This document shows, in pieces, positions 1 through 8,269 of a DNA stretch of 27,605 nucleotides. The position numbers and the translations under genes are program-made. How positions within the stretch are numbered: the first letter of the stretch is position 1; every line of letters begins with the position of its first letter. The notes beneath the pieces were generated by a model. It made no database searches, had not been told where the DNA came from, and saw nothing but the letters and a program-made list of their open reading frames with translations. The stretch is from a virus. The stretch is from IMG/VR virus record IMGVR_UViG_3300026077_000506, positions 1-27,605 of that record; one strand, given 5' to 3'.

Positions 1-314
1 CCACTACCCTGTGAATATGCATCACTTGTCATTGAAACATTAACGGGTGGTGTTCTAAAATAATCAAGAACTATTCTTACCAATTCATTTTTAATTTTAC
101 GAACATCATTTACTTCCTCTCTTTTTGAATAATTAATAACATATTTTCCACCCTCATTATTGTACCCTAATTTATCTTCGTGTAATGTAATGTATGTTTT
201 TAAACTACAAGCAAAACTAATTACTGAACCAAATCCATATCTCTCTACAAATACAGGATTATCTGTAGAACCTCCAAACAAAGATACTCGTAAAGGACAA
301 GATGAAATGAACAT
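1..314 (-). CDS. GHMP-family sugar kinase, N-terminal part (runs off the window)
   Basis: The reading frame starts at an ATG that overlaps the TAA of the upstream epimerase (TAATG) and stays open to the window edge, giving about 104 residues. The N-terminus carries the GHMP substrate motif PLRVSLFGGSTDNP. The last visible residues (SDAYSQGSG) are the start of the glycine-rich ATP loop, normally PxGSGLGSSS. This is the arrangement seen in D-glycero-D-manno-heptose 7-phosphate kinase (HddA-like) and related sugar kinases, which phosphorylate a sugar C1 or equivalent hydroxyl using ATP. Its place at the downstream end of a nucleotide-sugar operon fits activation of a sugar for GDP or UDP coupling. 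The substrate cannot be read from this fragment. Confidence 0.8.
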   Translation of the reverse strand, partial: MFISSCPLRVSLFGGSTDNPVFVERYGFGSVISFACSLKTYITLHEDKLGYNNEGGKYVINYSKREEVNDVRKIKNELVRIVLDYFRTPPVNVSMTSDAYSQGS

Positions 315-1420
315 TATGATACATCCCTCAAGACATTTAACTCTTCCATTTTTTTACTACAATATTCGATTATATTATCAATAGAAGATGCACAATCTAA
401 CCACTCTTTATATTCAACAATACTGTCATATATTGTTCTGCTTGGTTTCCATCCTAAACTTTCAAGTTTAGATATATCAGACCATATGTGACGGGTATCA
501 CCAAAACGATATTTACCAGAGGGTTTTGGTTGATAATTTTTGATATCATATATTTTTGCACAAGCACTTGCAAACTGATTTACAGTAACGGGTGCACCTC
601 CACCAACATTAAACATTTCATAATCTGCACGTTCATCTTCTAAAACTAAAAGATTAGCATCTACAACATCGTGTATGTTTACAAAATCTCTTACTTGATT
701 TCCATCTTCATATATCTGTGGTTCTTTACCTTGATGAAATGCTAATGAAAAGATGCGACACGCACCACTATAAGCATTGTAAAAACTTTGTCTTGAACCT
801 TGTACGATTGAATATCTCATTGCAACTGTAGGTATCTTATATCTCTTTCCTAATTGTAATGCAAACATCTCTTCTGCAATCTTACTCATACCATATGGGT
901 TCTGAGGATTTGATATTCTTTCTGGTGTTTTTGCTAAGAATAATTCACCACCATCCTCTGCTGTTAAATCAAATATTCCTTTTTCTAAGTTCTCCTCTAA
1001 TCTTGAATCAGGTAAAACTTCATTTCCACGACTATCAAGATATAAACCCTCTCCAAGTGCTGCTTGACTACTTGCAACAATAACTTTTTTGATTGGTAAA
1101 TTATCTCTTACTATAATTTCATATATTCTAGCAGTTGATGCTACATTTACATCTACAAATTTTGAGAAGTATGGTAGATAATCTTGAAATGCTGCAAGAT
1201 GATAAACATAATCTACACCTTGCAAGGCTTCTGTTATAGCACGAATATCAGTTGCACTACCTGCTATAAATTCTATTCGTTCATCAAGGTAATCTGGTAT
1301 TGCATTATGAATAGGTTTTTGAAGTGAATCAAGAACTCTAACTTCATATCCTTCTTTTAATAAACGGTCAGCAGTATGAGATCCAATAAAACCTGCTCCA
1401 CCTGTAATCAATACTTTCAT
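314..1420 (-). CDS. NAD-dependent sugar epimerase/dehydratase (extended SDR, GalE-like)
   Basis: This 368-residue extended short-chain dehydrogenase/reductase probably acts on a nucleotide-activated sugar. The N-terminus has the Rossmann fingerprint GGAGFIG (residues 7-13). The catalytic set is visible as Ser118 in ASSQA and Tyr176-x3-Lys180 in NPYGMSK. The C-terminal half has the usual VRDFVNIHDVVDAN segment that caps the sugar site. Between the catalytic serine and YxxxK there are 58 residues, clearly more than the roughly 25 in GalE, so this enzyme has an insertion of about 30 residues near the active site. It overlaps the upstream methyltransferase by ATGA and the downstream kinase by TAATG. 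Epimerase and dehydratase activities cannot be separated by eye. Confidence 0.85.
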   Translation of the reverse strand: MKVLITGGAGFIGSHTADRLLKEGYEVRVLDSLQKPIHNAIPDYLDERIEFIAGSATDIRAITEALQGVDYVYHLAAFQDYLPYFSKFVDVNVASTARIYEIIVRDNLPIKKVIVASSQAALGEGLYLDSRGNEVLPDSRLEENLEKGIFDLTAEDGGELFLAKTPERISNPQNPYGMSKIAEEMFALQLGKRYKIPTVAMRYSIVQGSRQSFYNAYSGACRIFSLAFHQGKEPQIYEDGNQVRDFVNIHDVVDANLLVLEDERADYEMFNVGGGAPVTVNQFASACAKIYDIKNYQPKPSGKYRFGDTRHIWSDISKLESLGWKPSRTIYDSIVEYKEWLDCASSIDNIIEYCSKKMEELNVLRDVS

Positions 1421-2052
1421 TTTTTAATAGCGATAAATCCCTTACTTCTGCCTGGTGGGTCAGTAAGTATATAATCATTATAGAACTCAAACTCCCATTC
1501 GGCAAGTGTGTCGCTCCACCATTCGGGCGGTCTGATATTCCAACACTCACGATGATAAAAATTACCCCAAGGTTCAGAGCAAGCAAGAACGGAACCAATA
1601 GGTGCAATCTTATCAATCGTTTTTAATATACCTAATACATCTTCATCTTCAAGATGTGCAAGACAGCACATTGTAGAAAAGAAAGTTGGTTTAGATAATT
1701 TTAATTTTGATATTTCTTCTTCAGCAAAACCATTAATATATTTTACTTTCTTATTATCAGGATATATCTTCTTTGCAATTTCAATCGCTGATGAAGATGG
1801 TTCAATCGCATATACTTTTTTATATTTTCTCTGCTCCACCAAATAGTTTGCAAACCATCCTGTACCAGACCCAATATCAACACCAGAAGTTAATTCATAC
1901 TTATCTAAAGCATCTCCGTGTGGTATATCTTCTTGATATAAGAATTTAAAATTGTCACTATTATGCTCTTGATGTGCTTTCTTTTCTCTTTCAAAAGCAT
2001 CATCTTTTACATAGTTTACGTTATGTTGTTCTAACGATTCAACGTTAGGCAT
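1417..2052 (-). CDS. Class I SAM-dependent methyltransferase
   Basis: This 211-residue soluble protein has the SAM-binding motif I VDIGSGTGWFANYL around residues 58-71 and the motif II acidic end YAIEPSSSAIE about 25 residues later. The pattern is that of small-molecule or sugar methyltransferases of the Methyltransf_11/23 type. It overlaps the glycosyltransferase upstream by 8 nt and the epimerase downstream by ATGA, so it is translated within the polysaccharide operon. O- or N-methylation of a sugar residue of the surface glycan is the natural inference. The acceptor is unknown. Confidence 0.8.
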   Translation of the reverse strand: MPNVESLEQHNVNYVKDDAFEREKKAHQEHNSDNFKFLYQEDIPHGDALDKYELTSGVDIGSGTGWFANYLVEQRKYKKVYAIEPSSSAIEIAKKIYPDNKKVKYINGFAEEEISKLKLSKPTFFSTMCCLAHLEDEDVLGILKTIDKIAPIGSVLACSEPWGNFYHRECWNIRPPEWWSDTLAEWEFEFYNDYILTDPPGRSKGFIAIKK

Positions 2053-3145
2053 TTGCAGCCTCCCGATACAAAGTCACAAACTTACTTATAATAGAAGGAA
2101 CATCGTATATTTCTCGGTATCTTTTTTCTGCGTTTATTTTACAAACAACATAATAATTTTTATTGTTCATAAGATTTTTCATCGCATCAGAGTATTGTAT
2201 ATAATCTTCAACGACTTCACCTGCATCTCCTATCTGCTCTTTCTGTCCCATACTTGATGCTGTATGACTTATCATCGGTAAATGATGTGATAGTCCTTCA
2301 ATAATTGAACTCGAACATTGTTCACCATCAGACCTTCCGTGTGCATATACATTGAGTGTATTTAAAAACTTATGAATTAAATTAATATCACTTGTAGTAT
2401 CTAAAAATTTTACATTCTTGAGTTGATAATCTTTTGCTTGTTTACGATGATTTGCACTACCACCTAATATTAAAAATGCTGTATCATCACTTTGTATTTC
2501 TTCGTATGCATCTAGTGGCATTGGTGAGAATATATGCATATCATTTCTTTGATGCATTCCAAAAACAAACTTACCTTCCCATCCAAACTCTTCAATATAA
2601 GATGATGAATCGTAATCTGGAACTTCTACAGGAACAGGAATAATAACACCTCTTTGAGGATTACCACCTGCCTGTACCCATTTAGATTTTTGTTCCTGAG
2701 ATATTAAAACTGTACGGTATACATTTGCTTTATCTTCACCCATACCTGCAAGATGAATACTATCAATTATAGGTGTACTATTAATATGAATAAAAGGATA
2801 TTCGGGATGTCCAGAGCGACCAGTTTGAATTACATCATAATTATCTTCGTTAAACAAATCAAAGAAATTAGTATTCACCCAGTCGTGAGTTGGTTTAGTT
2901 ACATCTTTATATTCAACATCAAACTTGATTAGATTTACACCGTGTGATTCTGTGTATTGAACTCTTGATTCATCAGTATCAAGATGTTTAAAATCTGAAC
3001 CAATATAAGGTGCAGCATCACAATAAAAGAAATCAACTTGAAACTCATCTTTTGGTAAATGTGCAGCAATAGTTTGAAGATACTTTTCAGTACCACCATT
3101 TGCCATACCACCAAATTTTATGAAAGCAACTTTAATTTTTGCCAT
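2045..3145 (-). CDS. Glycosyltransferase, GT-B fold (GT4-like)
   Basis: This 366-residue protein begins with IKVAFIKFGGMANGGTEKYL, the typical first strand and glycine-rich loop of retaining GT4-type glycosyltransferases. The C-terminal domain contains GRSDGEQCSSSIIEGLSHHL, which matches the E-x7-E donor-binding motif of that clan. It has no membrane segment, so it should act at the cytoplasmic face. It overlaps its neighbours by 14 and 8 nt within the sugar operon. The sugar donor cannot be predicted, although a GDP-sugar would fit the neighbouring enzymes. Confidence 0.8.
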   Translation of the reverse strand: MAKIKVAFIKFGGMANGGTEKYLQTIAAHLPKDEFQVDFFYCDAAPYIGSDFKHLDTDESRVQYTESHGVNLIKFDVEYKDVTKPTHDWVNTNFFDLFNEDNYDVIQTGRSGHPEYPFIHINSTPIIDSIHLAGMGEDKANVYRTVLISQEQKSKWVQAGGNPQRGVIIPVPVEVPDYDSSSYIEEFGWEGKFVFGMHQRNDMHIFSPMPLDAYEEIQSDDTAFLILGGSANHRKQAKDYQLKNVKFLDTTSDINLIHKFLNTLNVYAHGRSDGEQCSSSIIEGLSHHLPMISHTASSMGQKEQIGDAGEVVEDYIQYSDAMKNLMNNKNYYVVCKINAEKRYREIYDVPSIISKFVTLYREAANA

Positions 3146-4034
3146 TTAATCTATCTCTCAATTGAGGAATGTGCCACACATTCAAGTCCTTGAAGTATTC
3201 TACACCATATTCATCAAAATGTCTATAGATGTCTGGTAGTAAGTTCTTTCTCATAAAATATTTTTCATTCCATTCTGGATCAAAGTTAGGTATATCTGGT
3301 AATGGTATATTCTCAATCCATTCCTCTGGCATCTGTGTCATACCTACATTATCTTCTAACATTGTAATACTATACTTACTATTAATTTCGTGTATTGCAC
3401 CTTGACCTTTTTGAACTAATTCTCCTATCTGACACCAAGCTTGTTTCAGTTGAAAATTATTATAGAAACTAAACTGATAATGTAATACAGCACCATGTTC
3501 AAGTTCTAATGTTCTTTGTGTTTCATCTGTATTCGGTCCTATTGTTCTACCTTCACACATGTAACCATAATTATAATTTAATGAAGGGTCATCACGAACG
3601 ATAAAATCTTTAAAATTATTACTCCAAACTGTATAATCATTTCTAAAATGTGTACAACTTTTCCAGAGTGCTAACCATTGCATTCTAACCTTTTCGCCTG
3701 GTTCAAGTTGAGACATTATATCTCTGGCGATTGGTACAAAATTAGATGTAAATGTTTCATCAGCATCAAGACAAACAAAGTGTGTACCACCTGATTCTCT
3801 TCCATAATTAAAAAGATGTTGACGTATCAATCCACAAGTCCATCCACCTTTTAGTTTTTCTGTATCATCATATCCTTTGACTATCACTCCTGCATCTTCC
3901 ATAATCTTACGGGAGTTATCTGTTGAGTGATCATCAACTGCAATTATCTCATCACATATTGGTTTGACATTTGACAAATATGTTGGAAGAAAATGTTCTT
4001 CATTTTTAAATGGTATAAGACCAATTACTTTCAT
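3132..4034 (-). CDS. Glycosyltransferase family 2 (GT-A fold)
   Basis: This 300-residue protein opens with MKVIGLIPFKNEEHFLPTYL and the nucleotide-binding segment EIIAVDDHSTDNS, both typical of GT2 enzymes. A DxD-type metal site is visible as CLDADETF near residue 90. The order of motifs (KNEE, DDxSxDxS, DADE) is that of inverting GT-A transferases that extend cell-surface glycans. The gene starts with an ATGA overlap to the preceding methyltransferase-like gene and overlaps the following GT-B gene by 14 nt. Donor and acceptor are not determinable. Confidence 0.85.
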   Translation of the reverse strand: MKVIGLIPFKNEEHFLPTYLSNVKPICDEIIAVDDHSTDNSRKIMEDAGVIVKGYDDTEKLKGGWTCGLIRQHLFNYGRESGGTHFVCLDADETFTSNFVPIARDIMSQLEPGEKVRMQWLALWKSCTHFRNDYTVWSNNFKDFIVRDDPSLNYNYGYMCEGRTIGPNTDETQRTLELEHGAVLHYQFSFYNNFQLKQAWCQIGELVQKGQGAIHEINSKYSITMLEDNVGMTQMPEEWIENIPLPDIPNFDPEWNEKYFMRKNLLPDIYRHFDEYGVEYFKDLNVWHIPQLRDRLNGKN

Positions 4035-4657
4035 TTTAAATACACTCCAAAACCTGTATCATTATGTGCCCATTCAGTTACATCATACTTATATGTGTAA
4101 TCTAACTCTGTATGAAATCTCCACTTGGTTCGACCAGGCATTGATGGACGAATATCATCTATTAACATTACACAATCATCTTTCATATATGGTTCCCATA
4201 ATTGAAACTCTGCTAACACTTGTTCATAAGTATGAATGGTATCTAAAAATATCATTGAGATGCTTTTCTTCTCAAAAGTTTTTGATACTCTATCAGAATC
4301 TAAAGCATCAAAATCATTTAATATTTTAACTCTTGAATCACTCTTTATTTTATTATTAATGAAACGAACATCATCTACAATATCAAGTGTATATAATTCA
4401 CTATTTTCACTAAGTGCATCGTAGATAGAAAGTATTCCAAGTCCTTCACGATTACCTAATTCAACAATAGTTCCTTCAATATTAGATGTTAGATTATGCA
4501 ATAAAGAGAAGTATCCATGATTTCCGTCCTTATTAAATATGAAAACATTGTAGACATTATCATTACGAATTAAATCTGCAAGTGATTCATCATTCCATTT
4601 AATGTATGGACTACTCTGAGTATCAGAGATTATTTTTTCTAGGGTTGTATTATTCAT
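4031..4657 (-). CDS. Class I methyltransferase-like protein (Methyltransf_24 / CmcI-like)
   Basis: This 208-residue protein has a SAM-binding-like strand and loop GTIVELGNREGLGILSIYDAL, followed by the acidic turn LYTLDIVDD and the segment MIFLDTIHTYEQVLAEFQLWEPYMKDD. The DxxHxYEQVxxEFxxWxPYL pattern is characteristic of the Methyltransf_24/cephalosporin hydroxylase-like group often found in bacterial polysaccharide clusters. It is coupled by ATGA overlaps on both sides to GT2 genes, so a role in decorating the same glycan is likely. Actual methyl transfer is inferred from fold only. Confidence 0.7.
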   Translation of the reverse strand: MNNTTLEKIISDTQSSPYIKWNDESLADLIRNDNVYNVFIFNKDGNHGYFSLLHNLTSNIEGTIVELGNREGLGILSIYDALSENSELYTLDIVDDVRFINNKIKSDSRVKILNDFDALDSDRVSKTFEKKSISMIFLDTIHTYEQVLAEFQLWEPYMKDDCVMLIDDIRPSMPGRTKWRFHTELDYTYKYDVTEWAHNDTGFGVYLK

Positions 4658-5430
4658 CTTAAATTAGAGACTGGAATTTTTTGTTCATCAACAATTATAT
4701 TTTCTACATCATAAGTTCTTGTATAAGGAATTAATTGTGGTTCTAGTACTCTAATATCATAACGTAATTCAATCACAGTTCTTTCTACTGGTTGTTTACT
4801 GTCTGGTTTTGTACTTTGACCTAATCCTTCATTTAAATAATATCCAAGATTAATAGGTAGGTGTAAACCTTTTCCGTTAAATGCAAGACGTAATGCTAAA
4901 TCATAATCAGCACCTTGAACCAACTGTTCATCAAACACTCCTGACTTTTCAAGTATTGACTTACGAAACATAAAATACGGACCTAAAATCATACCTGTTG
5001 TAAGTTCATCTTCACGACCAGTTTCATCTACGTATTGTCCTTGAGTTCCACCAAAATTAGGAACTATTGTATAATTACCATATACAAAATCAACATCAGG
5101 ATTTTCATCTAATGCCTTTGCCATCTCTTCAATAGAATCTGTTGTTCTTAAATCATCAACATTCCAGATACAAAGATAATCGCCTGTAGCATATTCGATA
5201 CAACGATTCATAGATGTGCCAATAGGGTCAACACCTTCTACTTTAATATGTAAAATATTATCATACTGTTCATTATACTCCTCAACCAGTTTTACTTCTT
5301 CATCAGAAGGGTCATTATGATCAAGAACAATCTCTAAATCTTTATGAGTTTGTGTGGAAAGATTATCTAAAAAACCTTTCATATACTTGCTCATATTATA
5401 GCAAGGTGTAATCGTGCTTACTTTAGTCAT
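4654..5430 (-). CDS. Glycosyltransferase family 2 (GT-A fold)
   Basis: This 258-residue protein starts VSTITPCYNMSKYMKGFLDN, the classical GT2 entry (TPxYN...FLxS), with QTHKDLEIVLDHNDPSDEE as the nucleotide-binding turn. YLCIWNVDDLRTTDSI supplies the DD metal motif near residue 93. The segment ILEKSGVFDEQLVQGADYDLALRLA matches the conserved G.FDE....EDxDL region of GT2 enzymes, with a GADYDL variant. It overlaps the upstream epimerase by 8 nt and the following gene by ATGA. It is the third glycosyltransferase of the cassette, so at least three linkages could be made. Confidence 0.85.
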   Translation of the reverse strand: MTKVSTITPCYNMSKYMKGFLDNLSTQTHKDLEIVLDHNDPSDEEVKLVEEYNEQYDNILHIKVEGVDPIGTSMNRCIEYATGDYLCIWNVDDLRTTDSIEEMAKALDENPDVDFVYGNYTIVPNFGGTQGQYVDETGREDELTTGMILGPYFMFRKSILEKSGVFDEQLVQGADYDLALRLAFNGKGLHLPINLGYYLNEGLGQSTKPDSKQPVERTVIELRYDIRVLEPQLIPYTRTYDVENIIVDEQKIPVSNLR

Positions 5431-6271
5431 AATCTTTTCTCATTGATTCAAATACTTTTGCAATACCAGTAACTAAATCTGTTTTTGGAGACCAATATTT
5501 TCTGATAAAAGGGTCTGCCTCATTTCGTTTATCAAGTTGAACAGTGTCACTTGCTTTGCCTGGTATAATATTAACTGGTTTACCAATTAATCTAAATTCA
5601 TTTTCTATTATTATAGCAACTTCTCTGATGGTTGTATAGTCAAAGTTAGTAATATGTAACGGGTCGTTAGCATAGAACTCATCATAATTTTTCATCACTG
5701 CTTCTAATCCTTCACAGCAATCTTCTGCATATAAAAATTGTCTGACTTCTTCTCCATCTGTTAACATTTCAAAGTCACCATCTTCAAATCCTTTACGAAT
5801 AAAATCTGTGATAACGTGTGCCTTTTTATGATCTTTCTCAATACCATATACATTCCAGAACTTTACAACTAATCCACCAAGAGACTCAGTATATAATTCA
5901 CCAAGTCTTTTCAAAGTTCCATAAGGAGAGTAACTCATATTACTCATCTGTGATGATGCAAATATGAAAGGTTTATCATACTGTTCTAAAAGACCAAATG
6001 TGTTTGCCATCAACCTTGTATTATTGTTTACAAAGTCAAATGTATGTTGATACTTTTTAAGATACCTAGAACCACCAACATCAAAGGCAAGAAAGAAAAC
6101 AAAGTCACTGTCCATAATTGCATTGCGAAGGTATGTATTTGGAATATGTGTCATGTCCTGATGTATTCCATTTACAATATCAAACTCTCTTACAATATGA
6201 CCTTTTCTTGAAAGATATTCTGAAAGATATGCTCCTATCTGACCACTTGAACCTAGAACGGTTATTATCAT
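5423..6271 (-). CDS. NAD-dependent epimerase/dehydratase (extended SDR)
   Basis: This 282-residue SDR has the nucleotide-binding loop VLGSSGQIGAYL at the very N-terminus, catalytic SSQ followed by SPYGTLK (YxxxK), and VRQFLYAEDCCEGL in the substrate domain. I chose the ATG at 6271 because it forms a 4-nt ATGA overlap with the upstream gene and puts the first beta strand at the start; another ATG 12 nt upstream at 6283 adds four residues. It is shorter than GalE-type enzymes and its Rossmann loop is GxSGxxG rather than GGxGxxG. Its position next to the GDP-mannose enzymes suggests an NDP-hexose reductase or epimerase. The exact reaction is unknown. Confidence 0.8.
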   Translation of the reverse strand: MIITVLGSSGQIGAYLSEYLSRKGHIVREFDIVNGIHQDMTHIPNTYLRNAIMDSDFVFFLAFDVGGSRYLKKYQHTFDFVNNNTRLMANTFGLLEQYDKPFIFASSQMSNMSYSPYGTLKRLGELYTESLGGLVVKFWNVYGIEKDHKKAHVITDFIRKGFEDGDFEMLTDGEEVRQFLYAEDCCEGLEAVMKNYDEFYANDPLHITNFDYTTIREVAIIIENEFRLIGKPVNIIPGKASDTVQLDKRNEADPFIRKYWSPKTDLVTGIAKVFESMRKDYD

Positions 6272-7305
6272 TTGTCCATCCATTCCAAAAACCTAGTAAA
6301 TATACTAACATTTTGTTCTACTTCTATTTCTATATTGCCTAACTGTTCTTCATTTATCCAATCATATGTTTTCTTGATACCCTCTTCAAGTGTCATTGTA
6401 TAATCCCAATCTAACTTCTCACGAATTAAATCATTGTTAGAATTACGACCACGAACACCTAGAGGTCCATCAATATGATTTTTCTCTACTTCTTTATCTG
6501 CTACCTTCGCTGCAATATCTACAAGTTCATTTATTGATACCATTTCTTCTGAACCTATGTTCACAGGACCAGTGAAGTCTGATTGTACTAATCTATAGGT
6601 TGCTTCGACGCATTCATCAACGAACAAGAAGGAACGAGTTTGTAAGCCATCTCCCCACACCTCGATGGTTCCACCTCCCTTCGGGAGTTCAGCAACTTTG
6701 CGACAGATTGCTGCAGGAGCTTTCTCTCTTCCTCCTGTCCAAGTTCCTTCGGGACCGAAGATATTATGATATCTGGCAATACGAACAGGAACATCGTAGT
6801 TGCGATGATAAGAAAGGTATAACCTTTCTGAAAAAAGTTTTTCCCAACCGTATTCTGAATCTGGGTTGGCAGGATATGCGGTATCTTCACGGCAGTCTGG
6901 TGTATTTGGGTCTAATTGATTGTGCTCTGGGTACATACACGCAGAGGAAGAAAAGAATATCTTTGGTTTATAATCTTTAACGTTTCTAAGTATGTTTAGA
7001 TTTATTGTTGCAGAGTTGTTCATCACATCTGCATCGTGCTCTCCTGTAAATATATAACCTGCTCCTCCCATATCAGCAGCGAACTGATATATCTCATCAA
7101 ACTCTGTATTACATACCATATCGCAGAATGTTTGACCTGTTAAGTCTCCTCTTAGAAACTCATCTGCTTCTGACATTGAAAATTCTGGATATTTAATATC
7201 TGCACCTCTTACCCAGTATCCTTCAGATTTTAATTTCTTTACCATATGACTTCCAATGAAGCCACCCGCACCACATACAAGTGCCTTCTTAGTTTCACTT
7301 TCCAT
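6268..7305 (-). CDS. gme: GDP-mannose 3,5-epimerase (plant GME-like)
   Basis: This 345-residue extended SDR has the Rossmann loop GAGGFIG near residue 12. Its core is unusually close to plant GDP-D-mannose 3,5-epimerase: QFAADMGGAGYIF, SSACMYPE, RYHNIFGPEGTWTGGREKAP and GDGLQTRSFLFVDECVEA are all family signatures. Four catalytic residues line up with a constant offset of 22 to the Arabidopsis enzyme numbering known to me (Cys145, Tyr174, Lys178, Lys217): here Cys123, Tyr152, Lys156 and Lys195. The reaction would convert GDP-mannose to GDP-L-galactose and/or GDP-L-gulose in the cytoplasm. It lies directly downstream of the GDP-fucose genes (11-nt overlap), which share its substrate. The stretch 6600-6780 is visibly richer in G+C than its surroundings. 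Confidence 0.88.
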   Translation of the reverse strand: MESETKKALVCGAGGFIGSHMVKKLKSEGYWVRGADIKYPEFSMSEADEFLRGDLTGQTFCDMVCNTEFDEIYQFAADMGGAGYIFTGEHDADVMNNSATINLNILRNVKDYKPKIFFSSSACMYPEHNQLDPNTPDCREDTAYPANPDSEYGWEKLFSERLYLSYHRNYDVPVRIARYHNIFGPEGTWTGGREKAPAAICRKVAELPKGGGTIEVWGDGLQTRSFLFVDECVEATYRLVQSDFTGPVNIGSEEMVSINELVDIAAKVADKEVEKNHIDGPLGVRGRNSNNDLIREKLDWDYTMTLEEGIKKTYDWINEEQLGNIEIEVEQNVSIFTRFLEWMDK

Positions 7306-8269
7306 ATTCTAGTTCATTCCTATTATATATTCGTAAATTTGACCTGTTATTTTTCATCCACTCATAGGTAGATTCAAGTCCTTCACGTAAACTAATCTTG
7401 GGTTCCCAACCCAAAGATTTAACCTTGTCTACATTCAAAACTTTTCTTGGTGTTCCATTTGGTTTTGATGTATCCCATTCATAATCATTCTTATATCCTG
7501 TGACTTCAACAATCATTTCTGCAAGTTCTTTAATTGTGACATCTTCACCAGTTCCAATATTGATTATCTCATCACTATCATATCTTTCCATACAGATAAG
7601 AAGTGCTGCTGCTAAATCATCAACGTGTAGAAACTCTCTTCTTGCACTACCATCACCCCAGAGTTTTACTATCCAATGCTTACTCTTCTCTAATGAACCA
7701 TCAAACTTAGCAAGTAAAGATGGAAGAACGTGACCATAATTTATATCAAAATTATCATTCGGTCCGTATAGATTTGTTGGCATCACAGCAATCGCATTCA
7801 ATCCATACTGTTTACGATATGCCTGACACATCTTAATACCTGCTATCTTTGCAATTGCATATGCATCATTGCTTCCCTCAAGAGGACCTGTGAGTAATTG
7901 GTCTTCTGTGATTGGTTGTTTTGCATACTTAGGATATATGCAAGATGAACCTAGAAATAGTAATTTTTCAACACCAACCATTGCTGCACTACTGATTATA
8001 TTAGATTGAATCATAAGATTCTCATATATGAAATCAGCAGGGTAATTGGAATTACCACCAATACCTCCTACTTTTGCAGCAGCAAGAAACACATACTCAG
8101 GTTGTTCCATCATAAAGAACATCTTAACTGCATTCTGATCAGTCAAATCACATTGAAAACGATTCACAGTTATAATATTTGTAAATCCTTTCTCTTTTAA
8201 ATGACGAACGATTGCAGAACCAACTAAACCAGTATGTCCTGCTACAAAAATTTTTGAATCACTGCCCAT
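7295..8269 (-). CDS. fcl: GDP-L-fucose synthase
   Basis: This is a 324-residue bifunctional epimerase/reductase making GDP-L-fucose from the 4-keto-6-deoxy product of Gmd. The signatures are [14 protein letters not shown] at residues 11-24, [19 protein letters not shown] with Ser108/Cys110, and AYAIAK with Tyr137-x3-Lys141. These positions match E. coli Fcl within one residue and the length is normal. I chose ATG at 8269 because the frame upstream offers only a TTG at 8287. The start overlaps the gmd stop by 11 nt and is preceded by a GAGGA sequence about 11 nt upstream. It pairs with gmd as in bacterial capsule and LPS clusters. Confidence 0.93.
   Translation of the reverse strand: MGSDSKIFVAGHTGLVGSAIVRHLKEKGFTNIITVNRFQCDLTDQNAVKMFFMMEQPEYVFLAAAKVGGIGGNSNYPADFIYENLMIQSNIISSAAMVGVEKLLFLGSSCIYPKYAKQPITEDQLLTGPLEGSNDAYAIAKIAGIKMCQAYRKQYGLNAIAVMPTNLYGPNDNFDINYGHVLPSLLAKFDGSLEKSKHWIVKLWGDGSARREFLHVDDLAAALLICMERYDSDEIINIGTGEDVTIKELAEMIVEVTGYKNDYEWDTSKPNGTPRKVLNVDKVKSLGWEPKISLREGLESTYEWMKNNRSNLRIYNRNELEYGK

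Noticed and set aside
6600-6980. Overlapping frames on both strands within the GME gene (also 6588-6890 minus)
   Set aside because: The GME frame has full family motifs. The other frames are opened by the higher G+C of this patch and have no ribosome site or recognisable motif.
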